64,000 nucleotides of DNA. It comes from Bombus terrestris (taxonomy: Eukaryota; Arthropoda; Insecta; Hymenoptera; Apidae). The stretch is from contig NW_025963558.1 of NCBI RefSeq assembly GCF_910591885.1, positions 434,001-498,000 on the forward strand, written 5' to 3'. Below the pieces are notes generated by a model. That model saw nothing but the letters and a program-made list of their open reading frames with translations. It did not search any database and had not been told where the DNA came from. The position numbers and the translations under genes are program-made. Position 1 is the stretch's first letter. Each line of letters opens with the position of its first letter. This document shows, piece by piece, positions 13,061-27,639 of this stretch.

Positions 13061-16015
13061 TTATGTTACGTCATGTAGTATTACTTTATGACGTATGACG
13101 TCATGTAGTATTACTTTATGACGTATGACGTCATGTAGTATTACTTTATGACATATGACGCCATGTAGTATTACTTTATGACGTATGACGTCATGTAGTA
13201 TTACTTTATGACGTATGACGTCATGTAGTATTACTTTATGACGTATGACGTCATGTAGTATTACTTTATGACGTATGACGTCATGTAGTATTTCGTTATA
13301 ACGTATGACGTTATGCAGTATCACGATATAACGTATGACGTTATGCAGTATTAGGTTATAACGTATGGCGTCATGTAGTATTATTTTATGACGTATGACG
13401 TCATGTAGTATTACTTTATTACGTATGACGTCATGTAGTATTTCGTTATAACGTACAACGTTATATAGAATTACGATATAACGCACAACGTTATGTCGTA
13501 TTACGTTATAACTTATCATGTCATGTAGTATTACGTTATAACGTATGACGTTATGTAGTATTACGTTATTACGAATAACGTTATATTGTGTAACTTTATA
13601 ACGTATGACCTTATGTTGTATTACGTTATAACGTATAAAGACATGTAGTATTACGTTATAACGTATGACGTCATGTGGTATTACGTTATTACGAATATCG
13701 TAATATTGTATTACTTTATCACGTATGACGTCATGTAGTATTACTATATGACGTATGACGTCATGTAGTATTAGGTTATAACGTATGACGTTATGTATTA
13801 TTACGATATAACGTATGACGTTAAGCAGTATTAGGTTATAACGTATGACGTAACGTAGTTTTACGTTACAACGTATGACGTTATGTAGTATTACGTTACC
13901 ACGAATAACGTTATATTGTGTTACTTTATAACGTGTGACCTTTTGTTGTATCACGTTATAACGTATAAAGACATGTAGTATTACGTTGTAACGTATGACG
14001 TCATGTAGTATTACTTTATGACGTATGACGTCATGTAGTATTATGTTATAACATATGCCGTCATGTAGTATTACGTTATAACATATGACGTCATGTAGTA
14101 TTACGATATAACGTACAGCGTTATATAGAATTACGATATAACGCACAACGTTATGTCGTATTACGTTATACCGTATGACGTTATATTGTGTTACTTTATG
14201 ACGTATGACGTCATGTAGTATTACTTTATGACGTATGACGTCATGTAGTATTATGTTATAACGTATGACGTCATGTAGTATTACGTTATAACATATGACG
14301 TCATGTAGTAATACGATATAACGTACAACGTTATATAGAATTACGATATAACGCACAACGTTGTGTCGTATTACGTTATAACTTATCATGTCATGTAGTA
14401 TTACGTTATAGCGTATGACGTCATGTACTATTACGTTATTACGAATTTCGTAATATTGTGTTACTTTATGACGTATGACGTCATGTAGTATTACTTTATG
14501 ACGTATGACGGCATGTAGTATTACTTTATGACGTATGACGTCATGTAGTATTTCGTTATAACGTATGACGTTATGCAGTATTACGATATAACGTATGACG
14601 GTATGCAGTATTACGTTATAACGTATGACGTTATGCAGTATTACGATATAACGTATGACGGTATGCAGTATTACGTTATAACGTATGACGTTATGCAGTA
14701 TTACGTTATAACGTATGACGTTATGTATTAGTACGATATAACGTATGACGTTATGCGGTATGAGGTTATAGCGTATGACGTCATGTAGTTTTGCGTTATA
14801 ACGTATGACGTCATGTAGTATTACAATATAACGTACAACGTTATGCAGTATTAGGTTATAACGTATGACGTTATGGAGTATTACGTTATTACGTATGACG
14901 TCATGTGGTATTACGTTATTACGAATAACGTTATATTGTGTTATTTTATAACGTATGACCTTATGTTGTATTACGTTATGACGTATAAAGGCATGTAGTA
15001 TTACGCTGTAACGTACGGCGTCATGTAGAATTACGTTATAACGTATTCCGTCATGTAGTATTACGTTATAACATATGACGTCATGTGGTATTACGTTATT
15101 ACGAATATCGTAATATTGTATTACTTTATGACGTATGACGTCATGTAGTATTACTTTATGACGTATGACGTCATGTAGTATTACTTTATCACGTATGACG
15201 TCATGTAGTATTTCACTATAACGTATGACGTTATGCAGTATTACGATATAACGTATGACGTTATGCAGTATTAGGTTATAACGTATGACGTTATGGAGTA
15301 TTACGTTATAACGTATGACGTCATGTGGTATTACGTTATAACGTATGACGTTATGCAGTATCACGATATAACGTATGACGTTATGCAGTATTAGGTTATA
15401 ACGTATGGCGTCATGTAGTATTACTTTATGACGTATGACGTCATGTAGTATTACTTTATGACGTATGACGTCATGTAGTATTACTTTATGACGTATGACG
15501 TTATGTATTATTACGATATAACGTATGACGTTAAGCAGTATTAGGTTATAACGTATGACGTTATGTAGTATTAGGTTATAACGTATGACGTAATGTAGTT
15601 TTACGTTACAACGTATGACGTCATGTAGTATTACTTTATAACATATGCCGTCATGTAGTATTACGTTATAACATATGACGTCATGTAGTATTACGATATA
15701 ACATACAGCGTTATATAGAATTACGATATAACGCACAACGTTATGTCGTATTACGTTATACCGTATGACGTTATATTGTGTTACTTTATGACGTATGCCG
15801 TCATGTAATATTACGTTATAACATATGACGTCATGTAGTAATACGATATAACGTACAACGTTACATAGAATTACGATATAACGCACAACGTTATGTCGTA
15901 TTACGTTATAACGTATCATGTCATGTAGTATTATGTTATAACGAATGACGTTATGGAGTATTACGTTATAACGTATGACGTCATGTGGTATTACGTTATT
16001 ACGAATAACGTTATA
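13061..16015. repeat. HOR segment c, long form with b-like insert (2955 bp)
   Basis: About 13061-14205 follows 1241-2385. About 14206-15330 is b-like (tgacggtatgcagta series and tgaggttatagcg at 14761). From about 15340 it returns to c (tcacgatata at 15361, also at 1501 and 13321). A 952-codon stop-free minus-strand frame (13061-15919) crosses all three parts, which argues against it being a protein gene. Confidence 0.82.
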
Positions 16016-16300
16016 TTATGTTACGTCATGTAGTATTACTTTATGACGTGTGACGTCATGTAGTATTACTTTGTGACGTATGACGTCATGTAGTATTACT
16101 TTATGACGTATGACGTCATGTAGTATTACTTTATGACGTATGACGTCATGTAGTATTTCGTTATAACGTATGACGTTATGCAGTATTACGATATAACGTA
16201 TGACGTTATGCGGTATTAGGTTATAACGTATGACGTTATGGAGTATTACGTTATAACGTATGACGTCATGTGGTATTACGTTATTACGAATAACGTTATA
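16016..16300. repeat. HOR segment a', truncated a (285 bp)
   Basis: M1 hinge, then the a-type monomers (gacgtgtgacg, tttgtgacg), then a direct run to the next M1 hinge at 16301. The same 285-bp form recurs at 24205-24489 and 51939-52223, each followed by a monomer reading ttactttatcacgta. Confidence 0.88.
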
Positions 16301-16530
16301 TTATGTTACGTCATGTAGTATTACTTTATCACGTATGACGTCATGTAGTATTACGTTATAACATATGACGTCATGTAGTAATACGATATAACGTACAACG
16401 TTATATAGAATTACGATATAACGCACAACGTTGTGTCGTATTACGTTATAACTTATCATGTCATGTAGTATTACGTTATAGCGTATGACGTCATGTACTA
16501 TTACGTTATTACGAATTTCGTAATATTGTG

Positions 16531-16770
16531 TTACTTTATGACGTATGACGTCATGTAGTATTACTTTATGACGTATGACGTCATGTAGTATTACTTTATG
16601 ACGTATGACGTCATGTAGTATTACTTTATGACGTATGACGTCATGTAGTATTACTTTATGACGTATGACGTCATGTAGTATTACTTTATGACGTATGACG
16701 TCATGTAGTATTACTTTATGACGTATGACGTCATGTAGTATTACTTTATGACGTATGACGTCATGTAGTA
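16531..16770. repeat. Homogenised run, eight identical monomers
   Basis: Eight consecutive copies of ttactttatgacgta plus tgacgtcatgtagta with no difference that I can see. The run ends at a ttatgttataacata monomer. Such runs sit in the b part of nearly every HOR unit and vary in copy number between units. Confidence 0.95.
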
Positions 16771-16920
16771 TTATGTTATAACATATGCCGTCATGTAGTA
16801 TTACGTTAAAACATATGACGTCATGTAGTATTACGATATAACGTACAGCGTTATATATAATTACGATATAACGCACAACGTTATGTCGTATTACGTTATA
16901 CCGTATGACGTTATATTGTG

Positions 16921-17190
16921 TTACTTTATGACGTATGACGTCATGTAGTATTACTTTATGACGTATGACGTCATGTAGTATTACTTTATGACGTATGACG
17001 TCATGTAGTATTACTTTATGACGTATGACGTCATGTAGTATTACTTTATGGCGTATGACGTCATGTAGTATTACTTTATGACGTATGACGTCATGTAGTA
17101 TTACTTTATGACGTATGACGTCATGTAGTATTACTTTATGACGTATGACGTCATGTAGTATTACTTTATGACGTATGACGTCATGTAGTA
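16921..17190. repeat. Homogenised run, nine monomers, one SNP
   Basis: Nine monomers of the same type; one reads ttactttatggcgta (at 17041). Ends at tttcgttataacgta, the usual right border of these runs. Confidence 0.95.
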
Positions 17191-17995
17191 TTTCGTTATA
17201 ACGTATGACGTTATGCAGTATTACGATATAACGTATGACGGTATGCAGTATTACGTTATAACGTATGACGTTATGCAGTATTACGATATAACGTATGACG
17301 GTATGCAGTATTACGTTATAACGTATGACGTTATGCAGTATTACGTTATAACGTATGACGTTATGTATTAGTACGATATAACGTATGACGTTATGCGGTA
17401 TGAGGTTATAGCGTATGACGTCATGTAGTTTTGCGTTATAACGTATGACGTCATGTAGTATTACAATATAACGTACAACGTTATGCAGTATTAGGTTATA
17501 ACGTATGACGTTATGGAGTATTACGTTATTACGTATGACGTCATGTGGTATTACGTTATTACGAATAACGTTATATTGTGTTATTTTATAACGTATGACC
17601 TTATGTTGTATTACGTTATAACGTATAAAGGCATGTAGTATTACGCTGTAACGTACGGCGTCATGTAGAATTACGTTATAACGTATTCCGTCATGTAGTA
17701 TTACGTTATAACATATGACGTCATGTGGTATTACGTTATTACGAATATCGTAATATTGTATTACTTTATGACGTATGACGTCATGTAGTATTACTTTATG
17801 ACGTATGACGTCATGTAGTATTACTTTATCACGTATGACGTCATGTAGTATTTCGTTATAACGTATGACGTTATGCAGTATTACGATATAACGTATGACG
17901 TTATGCAGTATTAGGTTATAACGTATGACGTTATGGAGTATTACGTTATAACGTATGACGTCATGTGGTATTACGTTATTACGAATAACGTTATA

Positions 17996-19210
17996 TTATG
18001 TTACGTCATGTAGTATTACTTTATGACGTATGACGTCATGTAGTATTACTTTATGACGTATGACGTCATGTAGTATTACTTTATGACGTATGACGCCATG
18101 TAGTATTACTTTATGACGTATGACGTCATGTAGTATTACTTTATGACGTATGACGTCATGTAGTATTACTTTATGACGTATGACGTCATGTAGTATTACT
18201 TTATGACGTATGACGTCATGTAGTATTTCGTTATAACGTATGACGTTATGCAGTATTACGATATAACGTATGACGTTATGCAGTATTAGGTTATAACGTA
18301 TGGCGTCATGTAGTATTACTTTATGACGTATGACGTCATGTAGTATTACTTTATGACGTATGACGTCATGTAGTATTTCGTTATAACGTACAACGTTATG
18401 TAGAATTACGATATAACGCACAACGTTATGTCGTATTACGTTATAACTTATCATGTCATGTAGTATTACGTTATAACGTATGACGTTATGTAGTATTACG
18501 TTATTACGAATAACGTTATATTGTGTAACTTTATAACGTATGACCTTATGTTGTATTACGTTATAACGTATAAAGACATGTAGTATTACGTTATAACGTA
18601 TGACGTCATGTGGTATTACGTTATTACGAATATCGTAATATTGTATTACTTTATCACGTATGACGTCATGTAGTATTACTATATGACGTATGACGTCATG
18701 TAGTATTAGGTTATAACGTATGACGTTATGTATTATTACGATATAACGTATGACGTTAAGCAGTATTAGGTTATAACGTATGACGTAATGTAGTTTTACG
18801 TTACAACGTATGACGTTATGTAGTATTACGTTACTACGAATAACGTTATATTGTGTTACTTTATAACGTGTGACCTTTTGTTGTATCACGTTATAACGTA
18901 TAAAGACATGTAGTATTACGTTGTAACGTATGACGTCATGTAGTATTACTTTATGACGTATGACGTCATGTAGTATTATGTTATAACATATGCCGTCATG
19001 TAGTATTACGTTATAACATATGACGTCATGTAGTATTACGATATAACGTACAGCGTTATATAGAATTACGATACAACGCACAACGTTATGTCGTATTACG
19101 TTATACCGGATGACGTTATATTGTGTTACTTTATGACGTATGCCGTCATGTAGTATTACGTTATAACGTATGACGTCATGTGGTATTACGTTATTACGAA
19201 TAACGTTATA
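17996..19210. repeat. HOR segment c (1215 bp)
   Basis: M1 hinge, then c order (gacgccatg, tggcgtcatg, taaagacatg, ttacgttactacgaa, tgaccttttgttgta). Closest to 26275-27639, with which it shares ttactacgaa, gatacaacgcac and ttataccggatg. Confidence 0.85.
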
Positions 19211-20230
19211 TTATGTTACTTTATGACATATGACGTCATGTAGTATTACTTTATGACGTATGACGTCATGTAGTATTACGTTATTACGTATGACGTCATG
19301 TGGTATTACGTTATTACGAATAACGTTATATTGTGTTATTTTATAACGTATGACCATATGTTGTATTACGTTATAACGTATAAAGGCATGTAGTATTACG
19401 CTGTAACGTACGGCGTCATGTAGAATTACGTTATAACGTATTCCGTCATGTAGTATTACGTTATAACATATGACGTCATGTAGTATTACGATATAACGTA
19501 CAACGTTATATAGAATTACGATATAACGCACAACGTTATGTCGTATTACGTTATAACTTATCATGTCATGTAGTATTACGTTATTACGAATATCGTAATA
19601 TTGTGTTACTTTATGACGTATGACGTCATGTAATATTGCTTTATGACGTATGACGTCATGTAATATTGCTTTATGACGTATGACGTCATGTAGTATTTCC
19701 TTATAACGTATGACGTTATGTAGTATTACGATATAACGTATGACGTTATGCAGTACTACGTTATAACGTATGACGTTATGTAGTGTTACGTTATAACGTA
19801 TGACGTTATGTATTAGTACGATATAACGTATGACGTTATGCAGTATGAGGTTATAACGTATGACGTCATGTAGTTTTGCGTTATAACGTATGACGTCATG
19901 TAGTATTAGGTTATAACGTATGCCGTCATGTAGTATTACGTTATAACATATGACGTCATGTAGTAATACGATATAACGCACAACGTTATGTCGTATTACG
20001 TTATAACTTATCATGTCATGTAGTATTACGTTATAGCGTATGACGTCATGTACTATTACGTTATTACGAATAACGTTATATTGTATGACTTTATGACGTA
20101 TGACGTCATGTAGTATTAGGTTATAACGTATGACGTTATGTATTATTACGATATAACGTATGACGTTAAGCAGTATTAGGTTATAACGTATGACGTCATG
20201 TGGTATTACGTTATTACGAATAACGTTATA
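19211..20230. repeat. HOR segment S, short form (1020 bp)
   Basis: M2 hinge, then the S order (tgaccatatgttgta, cggcgtcatgtagaa, ttccgtcatgtagta, ttgctttatgacg). Matches 27640-29019 but lacks 360 bp net; the ttgctttatgacg monomer is doubled here. Confidence 0.85.
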
Positions 20231-20610
20231 TTATGTTACGTCATGTAGTATTACTTTATGACGTATGACGTCATGTAGTATTACTATATGACGTATGACG
20301 TCATGTAGTATTAGGTTATAAAGTATGACGTTATGTATTATTACGATATAACGTATGACGTTAAGCAGTATTAGGTTATAACGTATGACGTTATGTAGTA
20401 TTAGGTTATAACGTATGACGTTATGTAGTATTACGATATAACGTATGACGTTATGCAGTACTACGTTATAACGTATGACGTTATGTAGTGTTACGTTATA
20501 ATGTATGACGTTATGTAGCATTACGGTATTACGAATAACGTTGTATTGTGTTACTTTATAACGTATGACGTTATGTAGTGTTACGTTATAACGTATGACG
20601 CCGTGTAGTA
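20231..20610. repeat. HOR segment T, copy 1 (380 bp)
   Basis: M1 hinge to M3 hinge. Repeated at 29020-29399 (offset 8789) with the same length and translated frame. Diagnostic monomers are ttaggttataaagta, gcattacggtattacgaa and tgacgccgtgtagta. Confidence 0.9.
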
Positions 20611-20624
20611 TTACGTTATAAGTA
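20611..20624. repeat. M3 hinge 1: 14-bp B half (1-bp deletion)
   Basis: The B half reads ttacgttataagta, lacking the C of ttacgttataacgta, and is followed by taacattatgtagta and a tcacg monomer. From here the 30-bp register is displaced by one base. Confidence 0.93.
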
Positions 20625-21444
20625 TAACATTATGTAGTATCACGTTATAGCGTATGACGTCATGTAGTATTACGTTATTACGAATATCGTAATATTGTGT
20701 TACTTTATGACGTATGACGTCATGTAGTATTACTTTATGACGTATGACGTCATGTAGTATTATGTTATAACATATGCCGTCATGTAGTATTACGTTAAAA
20801 CATATGACGTCATGTAGTATTACGATATAACGTACAGCGTTATATAGAATTACGATATAACGCACAACGTTATGTCGAATTACGTTATACCGTATGACGT
20901 TATATTGTGTTACTTTATGACGTATGACGTCATGTAGTATTACTTTATGACGTATGACGTCATGTAGTATTATGTTATAACGTATGACGTCATGTAGTAT
21001 TACGTTATAACATATGACGTCATGTAGTAATACGATATAACGTACAACGTTATATAGAATTACGATATAACGCACAACGTTGTGTCGTATTACGTTATAA
21101 CTTATCATGTCATGTAGTATTACGTTATAGCGTATGACGTCATGTACTATTACGTTATTACGAATTTCGTAATATTGTGTTAAATTTTGACGTATGACGT
21201 CATGTAGTATTATGTTATAACGTATGCCGTCATGTAGTATTACGTTATAACATATGACGTCATGTAGTAATACGATATAACGTACACCGTTATATAGAAT
21301 TACGATATAACGCACAACGTTATGTCGTATTACGTTATAACGTATCATGTCATGTAGTATTACGTTATAACGAATGACGTTATGGAGTATTACGTTATAA
21401 CGTATGACGTCATGTGGTATTACGTTATTACGAATAACGTTATA
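20625..21444. repeat. HOR segment U (M3 to M2)
   Basis: Continues after the first M3 hinge with b-like order (gaatatcgtaat, ttatgttataacata, tttcg-free). Contains an unusual monomer taaattttgacgta near 21181. Ends at the tatactatg form of the M2 hinge. Confidence 0.8.
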
Positions 21445-22614
21445 CTATGTTACTTTATGACATATGACGTCATGTAGTATTACTTTATGACGTATGACGT
21501 CATGTAGTATTACTTTATGACGTATGACGTCATGTAGTATTACTTTATGACGTATGACGTCATGTAGTATTACTTTATGACGTATGACGTCATGTAGTAT
21601 TACTTTATGACGTATGACGTCATGTAGTATTACTTTATGACGTATGACGTCATGTAGTATTACTTTATGACGTATGACGTCATGTAGTATTACTTTATGA
21701 CGTATGACGTCATGTAGTATTACTTTATGACGTATGACGTCATGTAGTATTACTTTATGACGTATGACGTCATGTAGTATTTCGTTATAACGTATGACGT
21801 TATGCAGTATTACGATATAACGTATGACGGTATGCAGTATTACGTTATAACGTATGACGTTATGCAGTATTACGATATAACGTATGACGGTATGCAGTAT
21901 TACGTTATAACGTATGACGTTATGCAGTATTACGTTATAACGTATGACGTTATGTATTAGTACGATATAACGTATGACGTTATGCGGTATGAGGTTATAG
22001 CGTATGACGTCATGTAGTTTTGCGTTATAACGTATGACGTCATGTAGTATTACAATATAACGTACAACGTTATGCAGTATTAGGTTATAACGTATGACGT
22101 TATGGAGTATTACGTTATTACGTATGACGTCATGTAGTATTATGTTATAACGTATGACGTCATGTAGTATTACGTTATAACATATGACGTCATGTAGTAA
22201 TACGATATAACGTACAACGTTATATAGAATTACGATATGACGCACAACGTTGTGTCGTATTACGTTATAACTTATCATGTCATGTAGTATTACGTTATAG
22301 CGTATGACGTCATGTACTATTACGTTATTACGAATTTCGTAATATTGTGTTACTTTATGACGTATGACGTCATGTAGTATTATGTTATAACGTATGCCGT
22401 CATGTAGTATTACGTTATAACATATGACGTCATGTAGTAATACGATATAACGTACACCGTTATATAGAATTACGATATAACGCACAACGTTATGTCGTAT
22501 TACGTTATAACGTATCATGTCATGTAGTATTACGTTATAACGAATGACGTTATGGAGTATTACGTTATAACGTATGACGTCATGTGGTATTACGTTATTA
22601 CGAATAACGTTATA
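21445..22614. repeat. HOR segment V (1170 bp)
   Basis: Runs between two M2 hinges of the tatactatg form. Its right part (gtacaccgttatatagaat near 22451) is shared with 25261-25430, 57790-57960 and 60940-61110, linking this middle region with the right-hand 3.2-kb HOR. Confidence 0.82.
21480..21779. repeat. Longest homogenised run, ten identical monomers
   Basis: Ten consecutive copies of ttactttatgacgta plus tgacgtcatgtagta without visible change, the longest such run I found. Bordered left by the M2 variant ttactttatgacata and right by tttcgttataacgta. Confidence 0.95.
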
Positions 22615-24204
22615 CTATGTTACTTTATGACATATGACGTCATGTAGTATTACTTTATGACGTATGACGTCATGTAGTATTACTTTATGACGTATGACGT
22701 CATGTAGTATTACTTTATGACGTATGACGTCATGTAGTATTACTTTATGACGTATGACGTCATGTAGTATTATGTTATAACATATGCCGTCATGTAGTAT
22801 TACGTTAAAACATATGACGTCATGTAGTATTACGATATAACGTACAGCGTTATATAGAATTACGATATAACGCACAACGTTATGTCGTATTACGTTATAC
22901 CGTATGACGTTATATTGTGTTACTTTATGACGTATGACGTCATGTAGTATTACTTTATGACGTATGACGTCATGTAGTATTATGTTATAACGTATGACGT
23001 CATGTAGTATTACGTTATAACATATGACGTCATGTAGTAATACGATATAACGTACAACGTTATATAGAATTACGATATAACGCACAACGTTGTGTCGTAT
23101 TACGTTATAACTTATCATGTCATGTAGTATTACGTTATAGCGTATGACGTCATGTACTATTACGTTATTACGAATTTCGTAATATTGTGTTACTTTATGA
23201 CGTATGACGTCATGTAGTATTACTTTATGACGTATGACGTCATGTAGTATTACTTTATGACGTATGACGTCATGTAGTATTACTTTATGACGTATGACGT
23301 CATGTAGTATTACGTTATAACGTACAACGTTATATAGAATTACGATATAACGCACAACGTTATGTCGTATTACGTTATAACATATCATGTCATGTAGTAT
23401 TACGTTATAACGTATGACGTTATGTAGTATTACGTTATTACGAATAACGTTATATTGTGTAACTTTATAACGTATGACCTTATGTTGTATTACGTTATAA
23501 CGTATAAAGACATGTAGTATTACGTTATAACGTATGACGTCATGAGGTATTACGCTATTACGAATATCGTAATATTGTATGACTTTATGACGAATGACGT
23601 CATGTAGTATTAGGTTATAACGTATGACGTTATGTAGTATTAGGTTATAACGTATGACGTAATGTAGTTTTACGTTACAACGTATGACGTTATGTAGTAT
23701 TACGTTACCACGAATAACGTTATATTGTGTTACTTTATAACGTGTGACCTTTTGTTGTATCACGTTATAACGTATAAAGACATGTAGTATTACGTTGTAA
23801 CGTATGACGTCATGTAGTATTACTTTATAACATATGCCGTCATGTAGTATTACGTTATAACATATGACGTCATGTAGTATTACGATATAACATACAGCGT
23901 TATATAGAATTACGATATAACGCACAACGTTATGTCGTATTACGTTATACCGTATGACGTTATATTGTGTTACTTTATGACGTATGCCGTCATGTAGTAT
24001 TACGTTATAACATATGACGTCATGTAGTAATACGATATAACGTACAACGTTACATAGAATTACGATATAACGCACAACGTTATGTCGTATTACGTTATAA
24101 CGTATCATGTCATGTAGTATTATGTTATAACGAATGACGTTATGGAGTATTACGTTATAACGTATGACGTCATGTGGTATTACGTTATTACGAATAACGT
24201 TATA
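22615..24204. repeat. HOR segment W, long form (1590 bp)
   Basis: From an M2 hinge (tatactatg form) to an M1 hinge. Order resembles 34944-36383 and 50649-51938: b-left, then ttataacatatcatg, taaagacatg and the c-right end. It contains unusual monomers tcatgaggtattacgctat near 23540 and tgactttatgacgaa near 23580. Confidence 0.8.
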
Positions 24205-24489
24205 TTATGTTACGTCATGTAGTATTACTTTATGACGTATGACGTCATGTAGTATTACTTTGTGACGTATGACGTCATGTAGTATTACTTTATGACGTAT
24301 GACGTCATGTAGTATTACTTTATGACGTATGACGTCATGTAGTATTTCGTTATAACGTATGACGTTATGCAGTATTACGATATAACGTATGACGTTATGC
24401 GGTATTAGGTTATAACGTATGACGTTATGGAGTATTACGTTATAACGTATGACGTCATGTGGTATTACGTTATTACGAATAACGTTATA
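24205..24489. repeat. HOR segment a', copy 2 (285 bp)
   Basis: Same 285-bp form as 16016-16300 (offset 8189), but the first a-type monomer has lost the gtgtgacg variant while tttgtgacg is kept. Two M1 hinges bound it. Confidence 0.88.
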
Positions 24490-26274
24490 TTATGTTACGT
24501 CATGTAGTATTACTTTATCACGTATGACGTCATGTAGTATTACTTTATGACGTATGACGTCATGTAGTATTACTTTATGACGTATGACGTCATGTAGTAT
24601 TACTTTATGACGTATGACGTCATGTAGTATTACTTTATGACGTATGACGTCATGTAGTATTACTTTATGACGTATGACGTCATGTAGTATTACTTTATGA
24701 CGTATGACGTCATGTAGTATTACTTTATGACGTATGACGTCATGTAGTATTATGTTATAACATATGCCGTCATGTAGTATTACGTTAAAACATATGACGT
24801 CATGTAGTATTACGATATAACGTACAGCGTTATATATAATTACGATATAACGCACAACGTTATGTCGTATTACGTTATACCGTATGACGTTATATTGTGT
24901 TACTTTATGACGTATGACGTCATGTAGTATTACTTTATGACGTATGACGTCATGTAGTATTATGTTATAACGTATGACGTCATGTAGTATTACGTTATAA
25001 CATATGACGTCATGTAGTAATACGATATAACGTACAACGTTATATAGAATTACGATATAACGCACAACGTTGTGTCGTATTACGTTATAACTTATCATGT
25101 CATGTAGTATTACGTTATAGCGTATGACGTCATGTACTATTACGTTATTACGAATTTCGTAATATTGTGTTACTTTATGACGTATGACGTCATGTAGTAT
25201 TATGTTATAACGTATGCCGTCATGTAGTATTACGTTATAACATATGACGTCATGTAGTAATACGATATAACGTACACCGTTATATAGAATTACGATATAA
25301 CGCACAGCGTTATGTCGTATTACGTTATAACGTATCATGTCATGTAGTATTACGTTATAACGAATGACGTTATGGAGTATTACGTTATAACGTATGACGT
25401 CATGTGGTATTACGTTATTACGAATAACGTTATACTATGTTACTTTATGACATATGACGTCATGTAGTATTACTTTATGACGTATGACGTCATGTAGTAT
25501 TACTTTATGACGTATGACGTCATGTAGTATTACTTTATGACGTATGACGTCATGCAGTATTACTTTATGACGTATGACGTCATGTAGTATTACTTTATGA
25601 CGTATGACGTCATGCAGTATTACGTTATAACGTATGACGTTATGCAGTATTACGTTATAACGTATGACGTTATGTATTAGTACGATATAACGTATGACGT
25701 TATGCGGTATGAGGTTATAGCGTATGACGTCATGTAGTTTTGCGTTATAACGTATGACGTCATGTAGTATTACAATATAACGTACAACGTTATGCAGTAT
25801 TAGGTTATAACGTATGACGTTATGGAGTATTACGTTATTACGTATGACGTCATGTGGTATTACGTTATTACGAATAACGTTATATTGTGTTATTTTATAA
25901 CGTATGACCTTATGTTGTATTACGTTATAACGTATAAAGGCATGTAGTATTACGCTGTAACGTACGGCGTCATGTAGAATTACGTTATAACGTATTCCGT
26001 CATGTAGTATTACGTTATAACATATGACGTCATGTGGTATTACGTTATTACGAATATCGTAATATTGTATTACTTTATGACGTATGACGTCATGTAGTAT
26101 TACTTTATGACGTATGACGTCATGTAGTATTACTTTATCACGTATGACGTCATGTAGTATTTCGTTATAACGTATGACGTTATGCAGTATTAGGTTATAA
26201 CGTATGACGTTATGGAGTATTACGTTATAACGTATGACGTCATGTGGTATTACGTTATTACGAATAACGTTATA
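24490..26274. repeat. HOR segment b, split by an M2 hinge
   Basis: Counterpart of 16301-17995. Opens with ttactttatcacgta, then a run of seven identical monomers (24540-24749), V-like sequence, an M2 hinge of the tatactatg form at 25435, and b-right from about 25620. Two run monomers carry gtcatgcagta (near 25550 and 25610). Confidence 0.82.
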
Positions 26275-27639
26275 TTATGTTACGTCATGTAGTATTACTT
26301 TATGACGTATGACGTCATGTAGTATTACTTTATGACGTATGACGTCATGTAGTATTACTTTATGACGTATGACGCCATGTAGTATTACTTTATGACGTAT
26401 GACGTCATGTAGTATTACTTTATGACGTATGACGTCATGTAGTATTACTTTATGACGTATGACGTCATGTAGTATTACTTTATGACGTATGACGTCATGT
26501 AGTATTTCGTTATAACGTATGACGTTATGCAGTATTACGATATAACGTATGACGTTATGCAGTATTAGGTTATAACGTATGGCGTCATGTAGTATTACTT
26601 TATGACGTATGACGTCATGTAGTATTACTTTATGACGTATGACGTCATGTAGTATTTCGTTATAACGTACAACGTTATATAGAATTACGATATAACGCAC
26701 AACGTTATGTCGTATTACGTTATAACTTATCATGTCATGTAGTATTACGTTATAACGTATGACGTTATGTAGTATTACGTTATTACGAATAACGTTATAT
26801 TGTGTAACTTTATAACGTATGACCTTATGTTGTATTACGTTATAACGTATAAAGACATGTAGTATTACGTTATAACGTATGACGTCATGTGGTATTACGT
26901 TATTACGAATATCGTAATATTGTATTACTTTATCACGTATGACGTCATGTAGTATTACTATATGACGTATGACGTCATGTAGTATTAGGTTATAACGTAT
27001 GACGTTATGTAGTATTACGATATAACGTATGACGTTAAGCAGTATTAGGTTATAACGTATGACGTAATGTAGTTTTACGTTACAACGTATGACGTTATGT
27101 AGTATTACGTTACTACGAATAACGTTATATTGTGTTACTTTATAACGTGTGACCTTTTGTTGTATCACGTTATAACGTATAAAGACATGTAGTATTACGT
27201 TGTAACGTATGACGTCATGTAGTATTACTTTATGACGTATGACGTCATGTAGTATTATGTTATAACATATGCCGTCATGTAGTATTACGTTATAACATAT
27301 GACGTCATGTAGTATTACGATATAACGTACAGCGTTATATAGAATTACGATACAACGCACAACGTTATGTCGTATTACGTTATACCGGATGACGTTATAT
27401 TGTGTTACTTTATGACGTATGCCGTCATGTAGTATTACGTTATAACATATGACGTCATGTAGTAATACGATATAACGTACAACGTTACATAGAATTACGA
27501 TATAACGCACAACGTTATGTCGTATTACGTTATAACGTATCATGTCATGTAGTATTACGTTATAACGAATGACGTTATGGAGTATTACGTTATAACGTAT
27601 GACGTCATGTGGTATTACGTTATTACGAATAACGTTATA
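26275..27639. repeat. HOR segment c (1365 bp)
   Basis: Counterpart of 17996-19210 (offset 8279 at the left edge, 8429 at the right, so 150 bp longer). Shares the private variants ttactacgaa, gatacaacgcac and ttataccggatg. Confidence 0.87.

Larger units (their letters stand above)
16301..17995. repeat. HOR segment b, variant (1695 bp)
   Basis: Starts with ttactttatcacgta after an M1 hinge, then b-type order including the gaatttcgtaat monomer near 16513 and the tgacggtatgcagta series from about 17236. Contains two homogenised monomer runs (16531-16770 and 16921-17190). Confidence 0.85.

Noticed and set aside
20611..20624. Sequencing error (single-base deletion)
   Set aside because: The same 14-bp half with the same altered neighbour (taacattatg) recurs at six places with co-inherited flanks, so it is a real inherited variant.
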